A DNA stretch of 64,000 nt from Arcobacteraceae bacterium (GTDB lineage: Bacteria; Campylobacterota; Campylobacteria; Campylobacterales; Arcobacteraceae). Shown in pieces: positions 35,401-45,889 of this stretch. The translations under genes were made by a program, and so were the position numbers. The notes beneath the pieces were generated by a model. That model worked only from the letters and a program-made list of their open reading frames with translations, had not been told where the DNA came from and ran no database searches. The stretch is taken from the NCBI GenBank assembly GCA_023138835.1, contig JAGLOP010000012.1, positions 1 through 64,000 of the forward strand. The letters are read 5' to 3'. Numbering within the stretch: position 1 is the stretch's first letter; every line of letters starts with the position of its first letter.

Positions 35401-35865
35401 ATGACTAATATAGAATTTAAACAAATTGAGCCAGTGGATAGTATTCAAAAGGTTATTAAAGAGGTATTTGATTTAAAGTTAGATATATCAGGTGGATGGG
35501 GATATGATAACAATAGTGCGATAATAGTAGAAAAACTTGATATGCCAATAGAACAATTTATACATATGTTTGCAACAATGAGAGCAAATATTGAGATGAA
35601 TCTTACTTTAGAAGAAGGTGAGCGATATACTGGTATAAATCTAACTCTTGAAGATAGTAAAAAATTTGAAATTAACAATAAGATTTATAATATAGTTAGT
35701 TTCAAAATCACAGCAATGAAAGAAAAAGTATATACTGATTTTATTCAAGAGTATAAAGATGGTTATGGAAAAAAAGATTTTGATTTAACTGACCATTTTG
35801 ACAGAAGAAAGCAAAACTCTATAACTAGAGAAGTAGATTATTGGTTTTATGGTTTAGAAGATTAA
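35401..35865 (+). CDS. unknown 154-aa protein
   Basis: I do not recognise this family. The protein is soluble, acidic and without a signal peptide. It contains LDISGGWGYDNNSAIIVEKL, IEQFIHMFATMRANIEMNLTLEEG and a terminal EVDYWFYGLED. The length, good codon use and a start close after a TATAAA-like element support a real gene. It ends 11 bp from the converging histidine kinase gene. The upstream gap holds the MOSC remnant. Confidence 0.65.
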   Translation: MTNIEFKQIEPVDSIQKVIKEVFDLKLDISGGWGYDNNSAIIVEKLDMPIEQFIHMFATMRANIEMNLTLEEGERYTGINLTLEDSKKFEINNKIYNIVSFKITAMKEKVYTDFIQEYKDGYGKKDFDLTDHFDRRKQNSITREVDYWFYGLED

Positions 35866-35876
35866 TAGCGGTACTA

Positions 35877-37649
35877 TTAAGATATTGGGAGTGTAATGAT
35901 GAATTCAGCTCCGGTATATTCTTTACCATTATATTCAAAACTTACATTTTCAGCTTTAATAGCACCTTTCATCCCATTAACTATCAATCTATATGTCATA
36001 TGAAGTCCGAGTCCCGTACCTTGACTTTTGTGTTTAGTTGTGAAGTATGGTTCAAATATTCTAGGTAATACATCATCTGGAATTCCACCTGCATTATCTT
36101 TAAATTTTATAATCACATTATTATCAACAATTTGTTGCGTAATAAAAATATATCTGTCATCTTCACTATTATTTTCTACTAATGCATCTTTCGCATTATT
36201 AAAGATATTTATAAAACATTGTATCAAATGGTTAGGATATCCTTTGATATTTATATGTTCTTGAAGTTCTAAAACTACATTTATATGATGATTTTTTATT
36301 GTTGCATCAACCAATTTTAAAAAGCTGTCACTATCATTCTTCAAATTAAACTTAACTGCTTTTAAATCACCTTTAATAAAGTTTGTAAAATCATCTATTG
36401 TTTTTGACAGATATTGTGCATGTTTATTTATAGCCTCACAAGATTCATTAAAAAGTTTATCAGTAAGAAGACCATATTCTTTTTGCACTTGCATACCTGT
36501 GGCAGCTGTAGATATTACACTTAAAGGCTGTCTCCATTGATGAGCAATATTTCCTATCATTTCCCCCATTGCTACCATTCTTGACTGTTCTAATATAACT
36601 TGCTCTTGCCTTTTTTCTGTTGTAATATTAATTCCAGAACTTAAAACACCTATAATTTTCCCATCTCTTTTTAGAAGTGAATTAGACCAAGAAAAAATAT
36701 TTTTTTTACCATCTTTAGATTTAAGTTCATTTTCATAACTTTCTTCACCCAACTTTAATTCACCCAATATTATTTTAGAAAAATATGCTTTTACATCATC
36801 TACAATATCTTCCGGCAAAACTCCAATTTCAAACCAGCTTTTACCAACTATCTCACCATATTTAAATCCAAGTATATCACACCCTGCTTTATTAATCATT
36901 GTTATGATACCGTTTGTATCTAACGCAACTATCAGGGTATTTACACTGTTAAAATAAAGTTCTTTCAGTTCACATTCTTCACCAATTTGTTTAACTTTTT
37001 CTTCTACTTTATTTTCAAGATTATTATTTAAGTATATTAATTCTTCATTTTTTTTGGCAACTATTTTATCTTTTTCTTCAGACATATACTTTTCAAAACT
37101 CATAGCCGCTACAAGCTGAGCAAATCCCGATAGATAACTTAATATTCTTTTTGATTTCTCTTCACTAACTACAGGTACTTTTTTAAGAGCTTCCATATAT
37201 TTAACTTCATCAAAATCAAACTCTTTTGCCTGTGCTTGGAAAAAAGACAAATCTGGTTTTTTAATCAAAAATTGTCCTATAAAAAGGTTCGCTATATGAT
37301 GACCTTTAATTATGATTGGTGATGCACAATTAATCAATCCATTTTTACACTGGTATATTGTAAAATCTTTTCCATTCTCCAAATTATTTGCAAGTTCAGT
37401 ATCACTGTCAATACATCTTTTACATGTTGTATCATTCACCCTGTGAAAATCCGTACAAATCCTTTGCCAATTTGATGATGTTAGTACATTCCCCTGCAGG
37501 TCAATTATTGTGATAGATACATCTACGAGGCTAGAAAAATCTTGAAATAATTTATTTATTTTTTCAGATAGCAGTACCTCTTTTAAAATAAGATAAATTG
37601 TTTTAAATTCTCCATTAGTGTTATTAAAAAAGTTTGTATCATCACTCAT
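35877..37649 (-). CDS. PocR-PAS sensor histidine kinase
   Basis: This 590-aa kinase has no transmembrane segment. Residues about 15-175 form a PocR-type ligand domain (SSNWQRICTDFHRVNDTTCKRCIDSD with clustered cysteines). A coiled coil and a PAS domain (LDTNGIITMINKAGCDILGFKYGEIVGKSW) follow. The phospho-acceptor is in GNIAHQWRQPLSVI, and the ATPase domain has FNNAKDAL (N box), DNAGGIP (G1) and GTGLGLHM (G2). No response regulator is adjacent. It probably senses a small hydrocarbon or metal-linked ligand in the cytoplasm. Confidence 0.85.
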   Translation of the reverse strand: MSDDTNFFNNTNGEFKTIYLILKEVLLSEKINKLFQDFSSLVDVSITIIDLQGNVLTSSNWQRICTDFHRVNDTTCKRCIDSDTELANNLENGKDFTIYQCKNGLINCASPIIIKGHHIANLFIGQFLIKKPDLSFFQAQAKEFDFDEVKYMEALKKVPVVSEEKSKRILSYLSGFAQLVAAMSFEKYMSEEKDKIVAKKNEELIYLNNNLENKVEEKVKQIGEECELKELYFNSVNTLIVALDTNGIITMINKAGCDILGFKYGEIVGKSWFEIGVLPEDIVDDVKAYFSKIILGELKLGEESYENELKSKDGKKNIFSWSNSLLKRDGKIIGVLSSGINITTEKRQEQVILEQSRMVAMGEMIGNIAHQWRQPLSVISTAATGMQVQKEYGLLTDKLFNESCEAINKHAQYLSKTIDDFTNFIKGDLKAVKFNLKNDSDSFLKLVDATIKNHHINVVLELQEHINIKGYPNHLIQCFINIFNNAKDALVENNSEDDRYIFITQQIVDNNVIIKFKDNAGGIPDDVLPRIFEPYFTTKHKSQGTGLGLHMTYRLIVNGMKGAIKAENVSFEYNGKEYTGAEFIITLPIS

Positions 37650-37707
37650 AACACCCCTCCGTATGATTATTACCTATTGTATCAAATTTAAAATAAAATA
37701 TAAATTT

Positions 37708-39537
37708 TTATATTTTTTGAGCTAATTGACTAGGTAAAATCTTTAAACTTTCTTCAAGTAATTTAGTATCTCCATGTTGAATAAATTCATCTTCATATTC
37801 AAATGAAGTTATTTGTACATTCAGTTTTTCATCACTGATAAATTCTAGAATAGCACTTGCAACACCACCCTCTTTTTGACTATCACTAAAAATATACCAT
37901 TCTTTTTTACTAATTGCCAACTCTTTTAAAAGTTCTTTGTCCAAAGGCTTTACAAATCGCAAATCTACTATTGTAATATCTTCATCGCACACATTGTCTT
38001 GACAATTTGATTTATACAGTTTAGCAGTTGCAACAGCTCGACTTACCCCTGCTCCGTATCCTATAAATACTTTATTACTTGAACCTTCTTTTAAAACTTC
38101 TGCTTTCCCCAATTCAAACTTGGTTGATTCAAAATCCAATTCTTCAAATGCACCTCTTGGGTATCTAATGGCACAAGGGCTCGGTAATTCATATCCAAAT
38201 TCAACAGCAAACTCTAAAGTTTTTGTATCTCTTGGAGCCAATAAAGTCATATTAGGGATAAATCTTAGATAACTAATATCAAAAGTTCCATGATGAGTTT
38301 CCCCATCTGCCCCAACAATCCCTGCTCTGTCAATTGCAAAAGTGACAGGTAAATTCATCAAACAAACATCGTGAACTATTTGGTCAAAACCTCTTTGTAA
38401 AAAAGTAGAGTATATAGTTACAAAAGGGTTAAATCCCTCTTTTGCCATAGCAGCCATAGAAGTAACTGCATGTTGTTCTGCAATTGCAACATCCCAAAAT
38501 CTATTTGGAAATTCCTCAATTAGTTTATCCATACCAGTTCCACTTGGCATTGCAGCAGTAACACCAACTACACTTTTCTTTTTTCTGGCAAGTGCTAATA
38601 GAGCATCACTATAAACAGCTGTTGCAGATTTTGCCCCGCCGGATTTTTTCTCAAATTCACCGGTTTCAATATCAAAAGCTCCAACGCCATGCCAATGTTC
38701 ATGATGACCTTCCGCTATCTCGTAACCTTTACCTTTAGTCGTTTTTGAATGAACAATTACAGGTTTTCCTAAATTCTTTGCCAATTCTAAAGTATCAATT
38801 ACCTCATCAATATCATGTCCGTCAATAGGTCCAATATAATCTATCCCCATCTCTTCAAAAATAATACCAGGAGTAATTAACTTCATACTCTCTTCAATCC
38901 TCTTAGCTATATAATCAGTCCCTTCCGGCATATAATTTCTAACAATATAATCAACCTTATCTCTAAATCCCTGGTAAAATTTACCTGCAAGAAGTTTACT
39001 AAGATGTTTACTCATAGCCCCTATTGGTTTAGCAATACTCATCTCATTGTCATTTAAAATTATCACTACAGGTAATTTTAAATCTCCCAGTTCATTTAAA
39101 GCTTCATAAATCATACCTGAAGTCATAGAACCATCACCAATCATAACTACAGGAACTCTTTTTTCTCCTTTTAGTGCGATAGCTTTAGCTGCTCCAACTG
39201 CAAGTGATATAGAAGTAGAGCTATGCCCTGCAACAAAATAATCAAACTCTGATTCTTTTGGTTTGGTAAATCCACTCAATCCACCAAACTGCCGTAAAGT
39301 TTCAAACTCTTCCCAACGACCGGTTAAAAGTTTATGAGGATATGATTGATGCGATACATCAAAAATAAAAGGGTCATGATTGACATCAAATACTTTATGC
39401 ATACCAATTGTAAGTTCAACAGCACCCAAAGTTGAACTGAAATGTCCACCATTTTTGGATACCACTTCTATTATTCTATCCCTAATAGCTGACGCTAACT
39501 CTTCTAATTCTTTTATATTTTTATTTTTTATATTCAT
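37708..39537 (-). CDS. dxs: 1-deoxy-D-xylulose-5-phosphate synthase
   Basis: This 609-aa thiamin-diphosphate enzyme makes DXP from pyruvate and glyceraldehyde-3-phosphate, the entry to the MEP isoprenoid pathway. The N-terminal FDVSHQSYPHKLLTGR, the ThDP motif VVMIGDGSMTSGMIYEALN, AIAEQHAVTSMAAMA with its catalytic Glu, and DRAGIVGADGETHHGTFD are all present. It leads directly into a phosphoribosyltransferase gene (the two touch at 39537/39538). A 30-bp piece of its 3' region recurs at 35.3 kb. Confidence 0.97.
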   Translation of the reverse strand: MNIKNKNIKELEELASAIRDRIIEVVSKNGGHFSSTLGAVELTIGMHKVFDVNHDPFIFDVSHQSYPHKLLTGRWEEFETLRQFGGLSGFTKPKESEFDYFVAGHSSTSISLAVGAAKAIALKGEKRVPVVMIGDGSMTSGMIYEALNELGDLKLPVVIILNDNEMSIAKPIGAMSKHLSKLLAGKFYQGFRDKVDYIVRNYMPEGTDYIAKRIEESMKLITPGIIFEEMGIDYIGPIDGHDIDEVIDTLELAKNLGKPVIVHSKTTKGKGYEIAEGHHEHWHGVGAFDIETGEFEKKSGGAKSATAVYSDALLALARKKKSVVGVTAAMPSGTGMDKLIEEFPNRFWDVAIAEQHAVTSMAAMAKEGFNPFVTIYSTFLQRGFDQIVHDVCLMNLPVTFAIDRAGIVGADGETHHGTFDISYLRFIPNMTLLAPRDTKTLEFAVEFGYELPSPCAIRYPRGAFEELDFESTKFELGKAEVLKEGSSNKVFIGYGAGVSRAVATAKLYKSNCQDNVCDEDITIVDLRFVKPLDKELLKELAISKKEWYIFSDSQKEGGVASAILEFISDEKLNVQITSFEYEDEFIQHGDTKLLEESLKILPSQLAQKI

Positions 39538-39984
39538 CTATTTTAAATCCACTTCCCAAAAAAAATCTATCCATTTAGTTGCCTCTTTAACTGTAAAATC
39601 TGGGTTAATTAATGCACTCTTTTTATGAAATATTGTTGCAATCTTAAATTCACAATATAAATATTTTTTTTCTAATATTTTTTTAATTTCCATTATAGTT
39701 TCACCACTATCTACTATATCATCTACTAAAATAACTTTTTTACAATTTTCTAAATCTGGAATATTTGTTATTTTAAAACTATCAAGTTTTTTCGTATCAT
39801 TATAATGCACTGAATTTATAGTAAATAAATTATTTGTATCCAGTCCTTGAGCCAATAAATGCCCAATAGTTAATCCACCACGAGCAACTGCAACCAGTGC
39901 ATCTGGATTATAGTTTTTTAATTGTGGTAATAATACCTTACAATCTTTCAAACACTCTTCATAACTATAATAAATTTTATTCAT
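39538..39984 (-). CDS. phosphoribosyltransferase family protein
   Basis: This 148-aa protein has the type I PRTase PRPP loop KVILVDDIVDSGETIMEI and an upstream ALVAVARGGLTIGHLLAQ segment. It resembles xanthine/hypoxanthine-guanine PRTases (Gpt-like) used in purine salvage. Substrate specificity cannot be settled by eye. It lies between hisC and dxs with no spacing on either side, so it is probably part of that operon. Confidence 0.82.
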   Translation of the reverse strand: MNKIYYSYEECLKDCKVLLPQLKNYNPDALVAVARGGLTIGHLLAQGLDTNNLFTINSVHYNDTKKLDSFKITNIPDLENCKKVILVDDIVDSGETIMEIKKILEKKYLYCEFKIATIFHKKSALINPDFTVKEATKWIDFFWEVDLK

Positions 39985-41076
39985 CTATAAAACTAAATCC
40001 AATATCTTAAATACTTTACTGTTTTGTTCCTGTGTTCCTATTGTAATTCTAATAGCATTAAATCCATATCCAGTCATATCTCTTACAATAACACCACGCT
40101 CTAATAAATTTTGAGCTACCTCTTTTGAAATATATCCATCTAAATATATAGTGATAAAATTAGTATAACTAGGGATATATGTAAAACCTTTAGAATCTGC
40201 ATACTGTTCATATCTTTTCATTTGTTCAAAATTTTTAACAATACAATCATTTACAAACTCTTCATCTTTAAGTGCTTCAATTGCCCCGGCAAGTGTTGGT
40301 GTTGTAATATTAAAAGGCGGTCTTAACTTATAAAGATTTTTTATAATATCATTTTGTGCGATTCCATATCCAACTCTCATACCACCTAACGCATAAGCTT
40401 TAGAAAAAGTTCCAAGATAAATCACATTTGGATATTTTACAATTACATCACTTGGACTGATTGCTTTAGCACCGTCTTTGTAAGAAGCAAACTCTTGATA
40501 AGCACCGTCAAGCACCACCAAAGTATTTTCATCTACCTCATCTAAAAATTCATATACATTTTTAGCATCAAGACATTCTCCCAAAGGATTATTCGGCAAG
40601 CAAAGAAAAATTATATCAGCACCTTGACTTTTATAAATTTCTCTAAACTCATCTAAATTATGCTCATCGCTTGGTGTTTTTAAAATAGTTGCACCTGTTT
40701 GCTTTCCATAAATTTCATACATGGCAAAAGTTGTTTTTGCCATTAGTATTTTACTGTTTGAATCACATTTTGCATGTACACAAAACTCAATTACCTGATC
40801 ACTTCCGGCACCTATAATTACATTTGCTTCATCTACTTTAAATTTAGCTGCTAAAGCCTCTTTTAATTCATACATACTATCATCGGGATATACAAATGCA
40901 CTTTTAGCAACATCTTTCAGCTTTTTTACAACTTTGGGGCTAGTCCCATAAGGATTTTCATTTGATGCTAATTTTATAATATCTTCTGGTTTTACACCAT
41001 ATTCTCTTACAACTAATTCAATTGGCTTTCCAGCTTCATATGTTTTTACATCATCTAAAACTTTATTAAATGTCAT
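39985..41076 (-). CDS. hisC: histidinol-phosphate aminotransferase
   Basis: This 363-aa class I/II PLP aminotransferase shows [16 protein letters not shown] at the N-terminus, [25 protein letters not shown], and the PLP lysine in [19 protein letters not shown]. This fits HisC; in Campylobacterota it can also serve aromatic amino acid transamination, supported by its overlap with pheA (11 nt). Confidence 0.9.
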   Translation of the reverse strand: MTFNKVLDDVKTYEAGKPIELVVREYGVKPEDIIKLASNENPYGTSPKVVKKLKDVAKSAFVYPDDSMYELKEALAAKFKVDEANVIIGAGSDQVIEFCVHAKCDSNSKILMAKTTFAMYEIYGKQTGATILKTPSDEHNLDEFREIYKSQGADIIFLCLPNNPLGECLDAKNVYEFLDEVDENTLVVLDGAYQEFASYKDGAKAISPSDVIVKYPNVIYLGTFSKAYALGGMRVGYGIAQNDIIKNLYKLRPPFNITTPTLAGAIEALKDEEFVNDCIVKNFEQMKRYEQYADSKGFTYIPSYTNFITIYLDGYISKEVAQNLLERGVIVRDMTGYGFNAIRITIGTQEQNSKVFKILDLVL

Positions 41077-42145
41077 CTGATTCCCTTACATAACTTCCCA
41101 AGAATTTTATCTCTTTTGCATATTTTTTAAATATATTATTTACTTTATCGTCATCTTTATGTGCATTAAATTCTATAAAAAATGTAGAAATTCCCTCTAC
41201 AATATGTGATTTTATTTTTGTTAAGTTAATTTTTGCTTTATCAAAATCATTTAAAAATCCAACCAATGCACCGGCTGTATTTGATAGTTGTACTAAAATA
41301 GATGTTTTATCATCTCCGCTCTGTCCATTTTCAAAATTTGAAATGATTAAAAATCTTGTACGATTATTACCTTTATCCTCAATATTTTCAAATAAAATTG
41401 GAAGCTTATACATCTTTGCACCTACATGTGAACAAATCGCAGCACTGTTTGGCTCTTTTACTGATAATTTTGCTGCTTTTGCAGTACTCTCAACCGGTAT
41501 TAATTCTATCTCATCAAGTCCTAAATCTTCTAAAAATTTATGACATTGGTCAAATGCAATATCTTTTGAATATATTCGCTTAATATCTTTAACATTATCA
41601 ACCGTTGATGCTAAAGTATGATGGATATCAACTATAACTTCTGCTATAATTTTAAGCTTATAGTCATTGAAACATGTAATTGTATCACTTACTATTCCAT
41701 TACTGCTATTTTCAATCGGAACCACTCCAAACTTTGCCTTACCATTAGCAACTTCTCTAAAGACTCCTGCAATTGAACCAATTGATAAATATGCACTCAT
41801 AGCACCAAAACGACTCTCCGCAGCTTGATGTGTAAAACTGCCTTCAGGTCCTAGATATGCAATATTTTCCGGTAATTCAAGATTTCTGGAGATAGCAAAG
41901 ATTTCTAAAAATAAAGCCTCGATAGCATTTTTATTTAAACTTCCATTAGATTTTTTTGATAACGATTCAAGTCTGTCTATAATAGCCTTTTCTCGTTCAG
42001 GTCTGTAAATTGCACCACCACTTGCAGCTTTTACCTCTCCAACTTTATGAACAGTTTCCATTCTTTTATTTAAAAGCTTTAAAACCTCATCATCAATATT
42101 GTCCAAAGTATCTCTTAGTTTTTTTAACTCTATCTCTTCGTTCAT
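41066..42145 (-). CDS. pheA: bifunctional chorismate mutase/prephenate dehydratase
   Basis: This 359-aa protein joins an N-terminal AroQ chorismate mutase domain ([20 protein letters not shown]) to a prephenate dehydratase domain ([32 protein letters not shown]) and a C-terminal ACT domain ([22 protein letters not shown]) that usually binds phenylalanine. It makes phenylpyruvate from chorismate. It sits between lysA and hisC, overlapping hisC by 11 nt. Confidence 0.95.
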   Translation of the reverse strand: MNEEIELKKLRDTLDNIDDEVLKLLNKRMETVHKVGEVKAASGGAIYRPEREKAIIDRLESLSKKSNGSLNKNAIEALFLEIFAISRNLELPENIAYLGPEGSFTHQAAESRFGAMSAYLSIGSIAGVFREVANGKAKFGVVPIENSSNGIVSDTITCFNDYKLKIIAEVIVDIHHTLASTVDNVKDIKRIYSKDIAFDQCHKFLEDLGLDEIELIPVESTAKAAKLSVKEPNSAAICSHVGAKMYKLPILFENIEDKGNNRTRFLIISNFENGQSGDDKTSILVQLSNTAGALVGFLNDFDKAKINLTKIKSHIVEGISTFFIEFNAHKDDDKVNNIFKKYAKEIKFLGSYVRESDDI

Positions 42146-42180
42146 TATTTTATCCTTTGTAGCATAGCTGTAAAATATAT

Positions 42181-43392
42181 TTATTGTAAATATTCTTCTT
42201 CAAGTGCAATTAAATCTTCAAAAGTTTCTCTTTTTCTTATTAGTCTGTCTTGTCCATTTTCAACTGCAATCTCTGCAACTTTACCTCTTGTATTATAATT
42301 ACTTGCCATTGTAAAACCATATGCTCCTGCACTTGCAATAGATATTAGGTCATTATGTTCAGTTTTAGGTAACTCAATATTCTTGGCAAAAAAGTCACCG
42401 CTTTCACATACTGGACCTACAACATTACACTCACTTTTATCATCACTTTTATCTAATACTTCAATTTTATGATATGCATCATAAAGTGCCGGTCTAAGTA
42501 AATCATTCATAGCCCCGTCAACTATTACAAATCTTTTATCACCATTTACTTTTTCATATAAAACTTTAGTTACAAAAGTTCCACTGTTCCCAACTATAAA
42601 TCTTCCCGGTTCACATACAACAGTAATATCAAGTCCAAATAAACTATCTAAAACAGTTTGTGCATATTTGTATGTATCTATTAAAGTTTCATTATCATAA
42701 ACGATACCTAATCCACCGCCAACATCAAAGAATTTTAATTCAATTTTTAATGCTGATTTTAAATTTCTAACTAAATCTGCTATTATATTTACCGCTTCTT
42801 TAATTGGTTCAAGTTCAGTAAGCTGGCTGCCAATATGACAATGGATACCAACAGGGTCTAAATTTTCACTTTTCTTAGCGAAGATATACATTCTTTTTGC
42901 CGTATCCAAATCTACACCAAACTTATTTTCATGAAGTCCTGTTGAGATATACGGATGTGTTTTTGGATCAACATTCGGGTTAACTCTTATACTTATTCTG
43001 GCTTCTTTGTTGAGCTCTTTTGCCATAAGTGCAACTCTTCTAAGTTCCGCTTCACTTTCAACATTTATCATCAAAATATCAAATTCCAAGGCTTGTCTTA
43101 TCTCATCATCAGTTTTTCCAACACCGGAAAAAATGATTTTATATTTTGGAACACCCACTTTTAAAGCTCTTTTTACTTCACCTATACTTACACAATCAGC
43201 ACCCGCACCTTGCTTTGCTAAATGTTGTACCACACTTAAATTTGAGTTTGCTTTAACTGCATAAGATATTAAAGATTTCCTTGCTTTAAAAGCATCTTTT
43301 AGTTCATTGTATTGTTTTGTAATATCATCAAAATCATACACATAATATGGTGTTTGATATTTATTCGCTAATTCTTTAAAATTTATTTTCAT
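42181..43392 (-). CDS. lysA: diaminopimelate decarboxylase
   Basis: This 403-aa PLP enzyme makes L-lysine from meso-diaminopimelate. The PLP lysine lies in SYAVKANSNLSVVQ; GIHCHIGSQ, FFDVGGGLGIVY and CEPGRFIVGNSG fit the fold III family. A C-terminal VCESGDFFAKN carries the catalytic cysteine. It is followed by pheA after 35 bp. The order lysA-pheA-hisC is common in Campylobacterota. Confidence 0.96.
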   Translation of the reverse strand: MKINFKELANKYQTPYYVYDFDDITKQYNELKDAFKARKSLISYAVKANSNLSVVQHLAKQGAGADCVSIGEVKRALKVGVPKYKIIFSGVGKTDDEIRQALEFDILMINVESEAELRRVALMAKELNKEARISIRVNPNVDPKTHPYISTGLHENKFGVDLDTAKRMYIFAKKSENLDPVGIHCHIGSQLTELEPIKEAVNIIADLVRNLKSALKIELKFFDVGGGLGIVYDNETLIDTYKYAQTVLDSLFGLDITVVCEPGRFIVGNSGTFVTKVLYEKVNGDKRFVIVDGAMNDLLRPALYDAYHKIEVLDKSDDKSECNVVGPVCESGDFFAKNIELPKTEHNDLISIASAGAYGFTMASNYNTRGKVAEIAVENGQDRLIRKRETFEDLIALEEEYLQ

Positions 43393-43452
43393 CTATTTAT
43401 TACCTTATATCTAATAAGACATTATAATAGCAAAATTTCCGTAATACTCTTA

Positions 43453-44331
43453 TTAATGGTATATTTTGATAATTTTATTGTGTAAAGATGCATACTGCAA
43501 AGGATCAACCGTAGTGTTGTATAATCTTAAAGCATAATGTAAATGTGGTCCCGTTATTCTGCCTGTTTTTCCAGAAGTTCCAAGAATATCACCCTTTTTT
43601 ACCACCTGACCATCTTTTACTTTAAAACTATCCATATGGCAATAATAAGTATATGCACCCCGTCCATGATCAACATAAACAACTTTTCCAAGATAAAATC
43701 TATCCATAACTAAAGCAACTTTACCATCATTTGCACTGTAAATCATAGTGCCTACTTTTGCCCTGAAATCTGTACCGCTATGATAGCTTTTTGTTTTGCC
43801 GTTATAAATTCTGGCATTTCCAAAATCACTTGTAACCTTACTCTTCATAGGTAAAATAAAAGCAGATTTTCCTATATAGTCTTTTGGATTTATATAAGAA
43901 TATACATTTTTATAAACTGCTGCATATTCTTTTTTTGTTCTATCTTTGTTTTTTGAAGATAAAGTAACTTTTCCTTTAGCTACTTTTATAATCTCATTTT
44001 GTTTATATTTGCCATCAACTATTTTAATAGAAATATTTTTTTTGATAATCTTTTTATTTTCTATATATCTAACTTGCACATTTTCTTTTTGTTGTTTTGC
44101 ATGATAATCCACAGGTAAGAAAACTTCATATTTTTTGATACTGCCTAATATAGTAAACATTTGATAAGTTTTATTTTTAAAGATTACATTTGGTGCTTGG
44201 ATGAGCTTTTTATCACTTTGTAAAATAACAGCAAAAGTAGAACCTGGTTTTATATTTTTATGTGAAAGTGTTATATCTACTAGAGAAAACAGATTGGAAA
44301 AAAAGAGTAAAAGCAGTAAGATAATTTTCAT
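43453..44331 (-). CDS. exported M23 family metallopeptidase
   Basis: This 292-aa protein has a signal peptide (ILLLLLFFSNLFS) and a C-terminal LytM/M23 domain with the zinc ligands in YHSGTDFRAKVGT (HxxxD) and GPHLHYALRL (HxH). The N-terminal half is a beta-rich region resembling Csd3/Pgp3-type DD-endopeptidases of Helicobacter and Campylobacter that shape the cell wall. The full catalytic set argues for activity. It is oriented with lysA and follows the histidine kinase gene after 31 bp. Confidence 0.88.
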   Translation of the reverse strand: MKIILLLLLFFSNLFSLVDITLSHKNIKPGSTFAVILQSDKKLIQAPNVIFKNKTYQMFTILGSIKKYEVFLPVDYHAKQQKENVQVRYIENKKIIKKNISIKIVDGKYKQNEIIKVAKGKVTLSSKNKDRTKKEYAAVYKNVYSYINPKDYIGKSAFILPMKSKVTSDFGNARIYNGKTKSYHSGTDFRAKVGTMIYSANDGKVALVMDRFYLGKVVYVDHGRGAYTYYCHMDSFKVKDGQVVKKGDILGTSGKTGRITGPHLHYALRLYNTTVDPLQYASLHNKIIKIYH

Positions 44332-44362
44332 AATAATTAATTTCTATTCTTAGCTTGATTAT

Positions 44363-45727
44363 TTAAACTTGCACGGGAATGCTAATTATAAACTCAGCAC
44401 CTGTATATTTCTTACCATTATACTTATAACTTACATTCTTAACCCCAATATTTCCACCCATACCCTTAACTATTAAAGTATAAGTCATATGCAAGCCCAA
44501 TCCGGTTCCTTGTGATTGATGTTTGGTTGTAAAATATGGCTCAAAAATCCTTTGCATTACTTCATTTGGTATCCCGCCGCCACTGTCTTTTATTTTAATA
44601 ATTACTTTATCCTTTTTATCAAAAGTTGAAATAAAAAGATATCTGTCTTCTTTATTTAACTCTGCTAAAACATCTTCTGCATTATTAAATATATTTATAA
44701 AACACTGTATTAATTCACTAGGATAACCCTTTATTTTTATATCATCTTGTAAATTTAAGATTACATTTATACTATTCTTTTTTATAGAAGATTCTACTAG
44801 ATTAATAAAACTGCCTATTTTCTTTTTTAAATCAAATGATACCTGTATCCTGTCACCTTTTATATAATTTTTAAAATCATCTATTGTTTTTGACAGATAT
44901 TGTGCATTTCTATTTATTCCTTCACAAGTTTTATTAAATGTTTCATCATCTAAAACACCATGCTCTTTTTGTAGTTGCATACCCGTAGCTCCAGTTGATA
45001 TTACAGATAACGGCTGACGCCATTGATGAGCAATATTTCCCAGCATCTCTCCCATTGAAGCCATCTTTTCTGATTTGAAAAGTTGTTTTTGCGTTGCTTT
45101 TTCTTGAATATTCAATTTACTTGCACTAAAAAGTATTATAAAAACTATTATCAATATTAAAAATACTATAAAATAATGTATAATTTCTATTTTTAAAATT
45201 AACTTGTCAAAACTTTTAACTTTTGAGTTAATATCATAATAAACTTCAAAAGCATATATAAATTTACCATTTTTTACAATAGGTATATAAACTTCAGCCA
45301 CATCTACATCAATTTGGCGTCCCTCTAATGTCTTTTTTCCTTTTTTTACTATCTTATAAAATACTTTACCCTGTGCTACAATATTATGATAATAATCATT
45401 TGTATTTATTTTTCCTATATCTTTCTTACTTGTAGAGTAAAGTATCAAACCTTTTTTATCAAAAAATTTGATTTTTTCTATATTCAAATCCTCTTTCATT
45501 CTTTTCATATGGGAAAAATCTTTATCTTCATTATAAACGGATATCAAGTGATTTGAAACTCTTTTTGATTCATCTATAATATTCAACATAATCTGTTCTT
45601 CAAACGATGGTATGATATATTTTGTAGATATTAATGACAATATAATCGTAAAGAATAAAGTCATTAATAGAGTAAATTTGAGACTTTTTTGTTTAAATAT
45701 ATTTTTTATTACTTCTGCGTTTGTCAT
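44363..45727 (-). CDS. membrane sensor histidine kinase
   Basis: This 454-aa kinase has a transmembrane helix near residues 17-36, a periplasmic Cache-like sensor domain (EKIKFFDKKGLILYSTSKKDIGK), a second helix near 185-205, and a kinase core with NIAHQWRQPLSVI, FNNAEDVL, DSGGGIP and GTGLGLHMTY. The catalytic half is nearly identical in layout and wording to that of the PocR kinase at 35.9 kb, so the two are close paralogues. No response regulator is adjacent. Confidence 0.86.
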   Translation of the reverse strand: MTNAEVIKNIFKQKSLKFTLLMTLFFTIILSLISTKYIIPSFEEQIMLNIIDESKRVSNHLISVYNEDKDFSHMKRMKEDLNIEKIKFFDKKGLILYSTSKKDIGKINTNDYYHNIVAQGKVFYKIVKKGKKTLEGRQIDVDVAEVYIPIVKNGKFIYAFEVYYDINSKVKSFDKLILKIEIIHYFIVFLILIIVFIILFSASKLNIQEKATQKQLFKSEKMASMGEMLGNIAHQWRQPLSVISTGATGMQLQKEHGVLDDETFNKTCEGINRNAQYLSKTIDDFKNYIKGDRIQVSFDLKKKIGSFINLVESSIKKNSINVILNLQDDIKIKGYPSELIQCFINIFNNAEDVLAELNKEDRYLFISTFDKKDKVIIKIKDSGGGIPNEVMQRIFEPYFTTKHQSQGTGLGLHMTYTLIVKGMGGNIGVKNVSYKYNGKKYTGAEFIISIPVQV

Positions 45728-45889
45728 GCTTTTCTTTCAAGTTTAAATCAATTTATATACTTATTTTACTTACCTTAATAGTTTATCACTAAATTCATTG
45801 TTTTTATATAAATCGTTAGTACTGGACTTTTTCAATCATACCTTTGATACATTATTCAAGTAATGTTCCTCATCTCTTTCTATGTTTTA

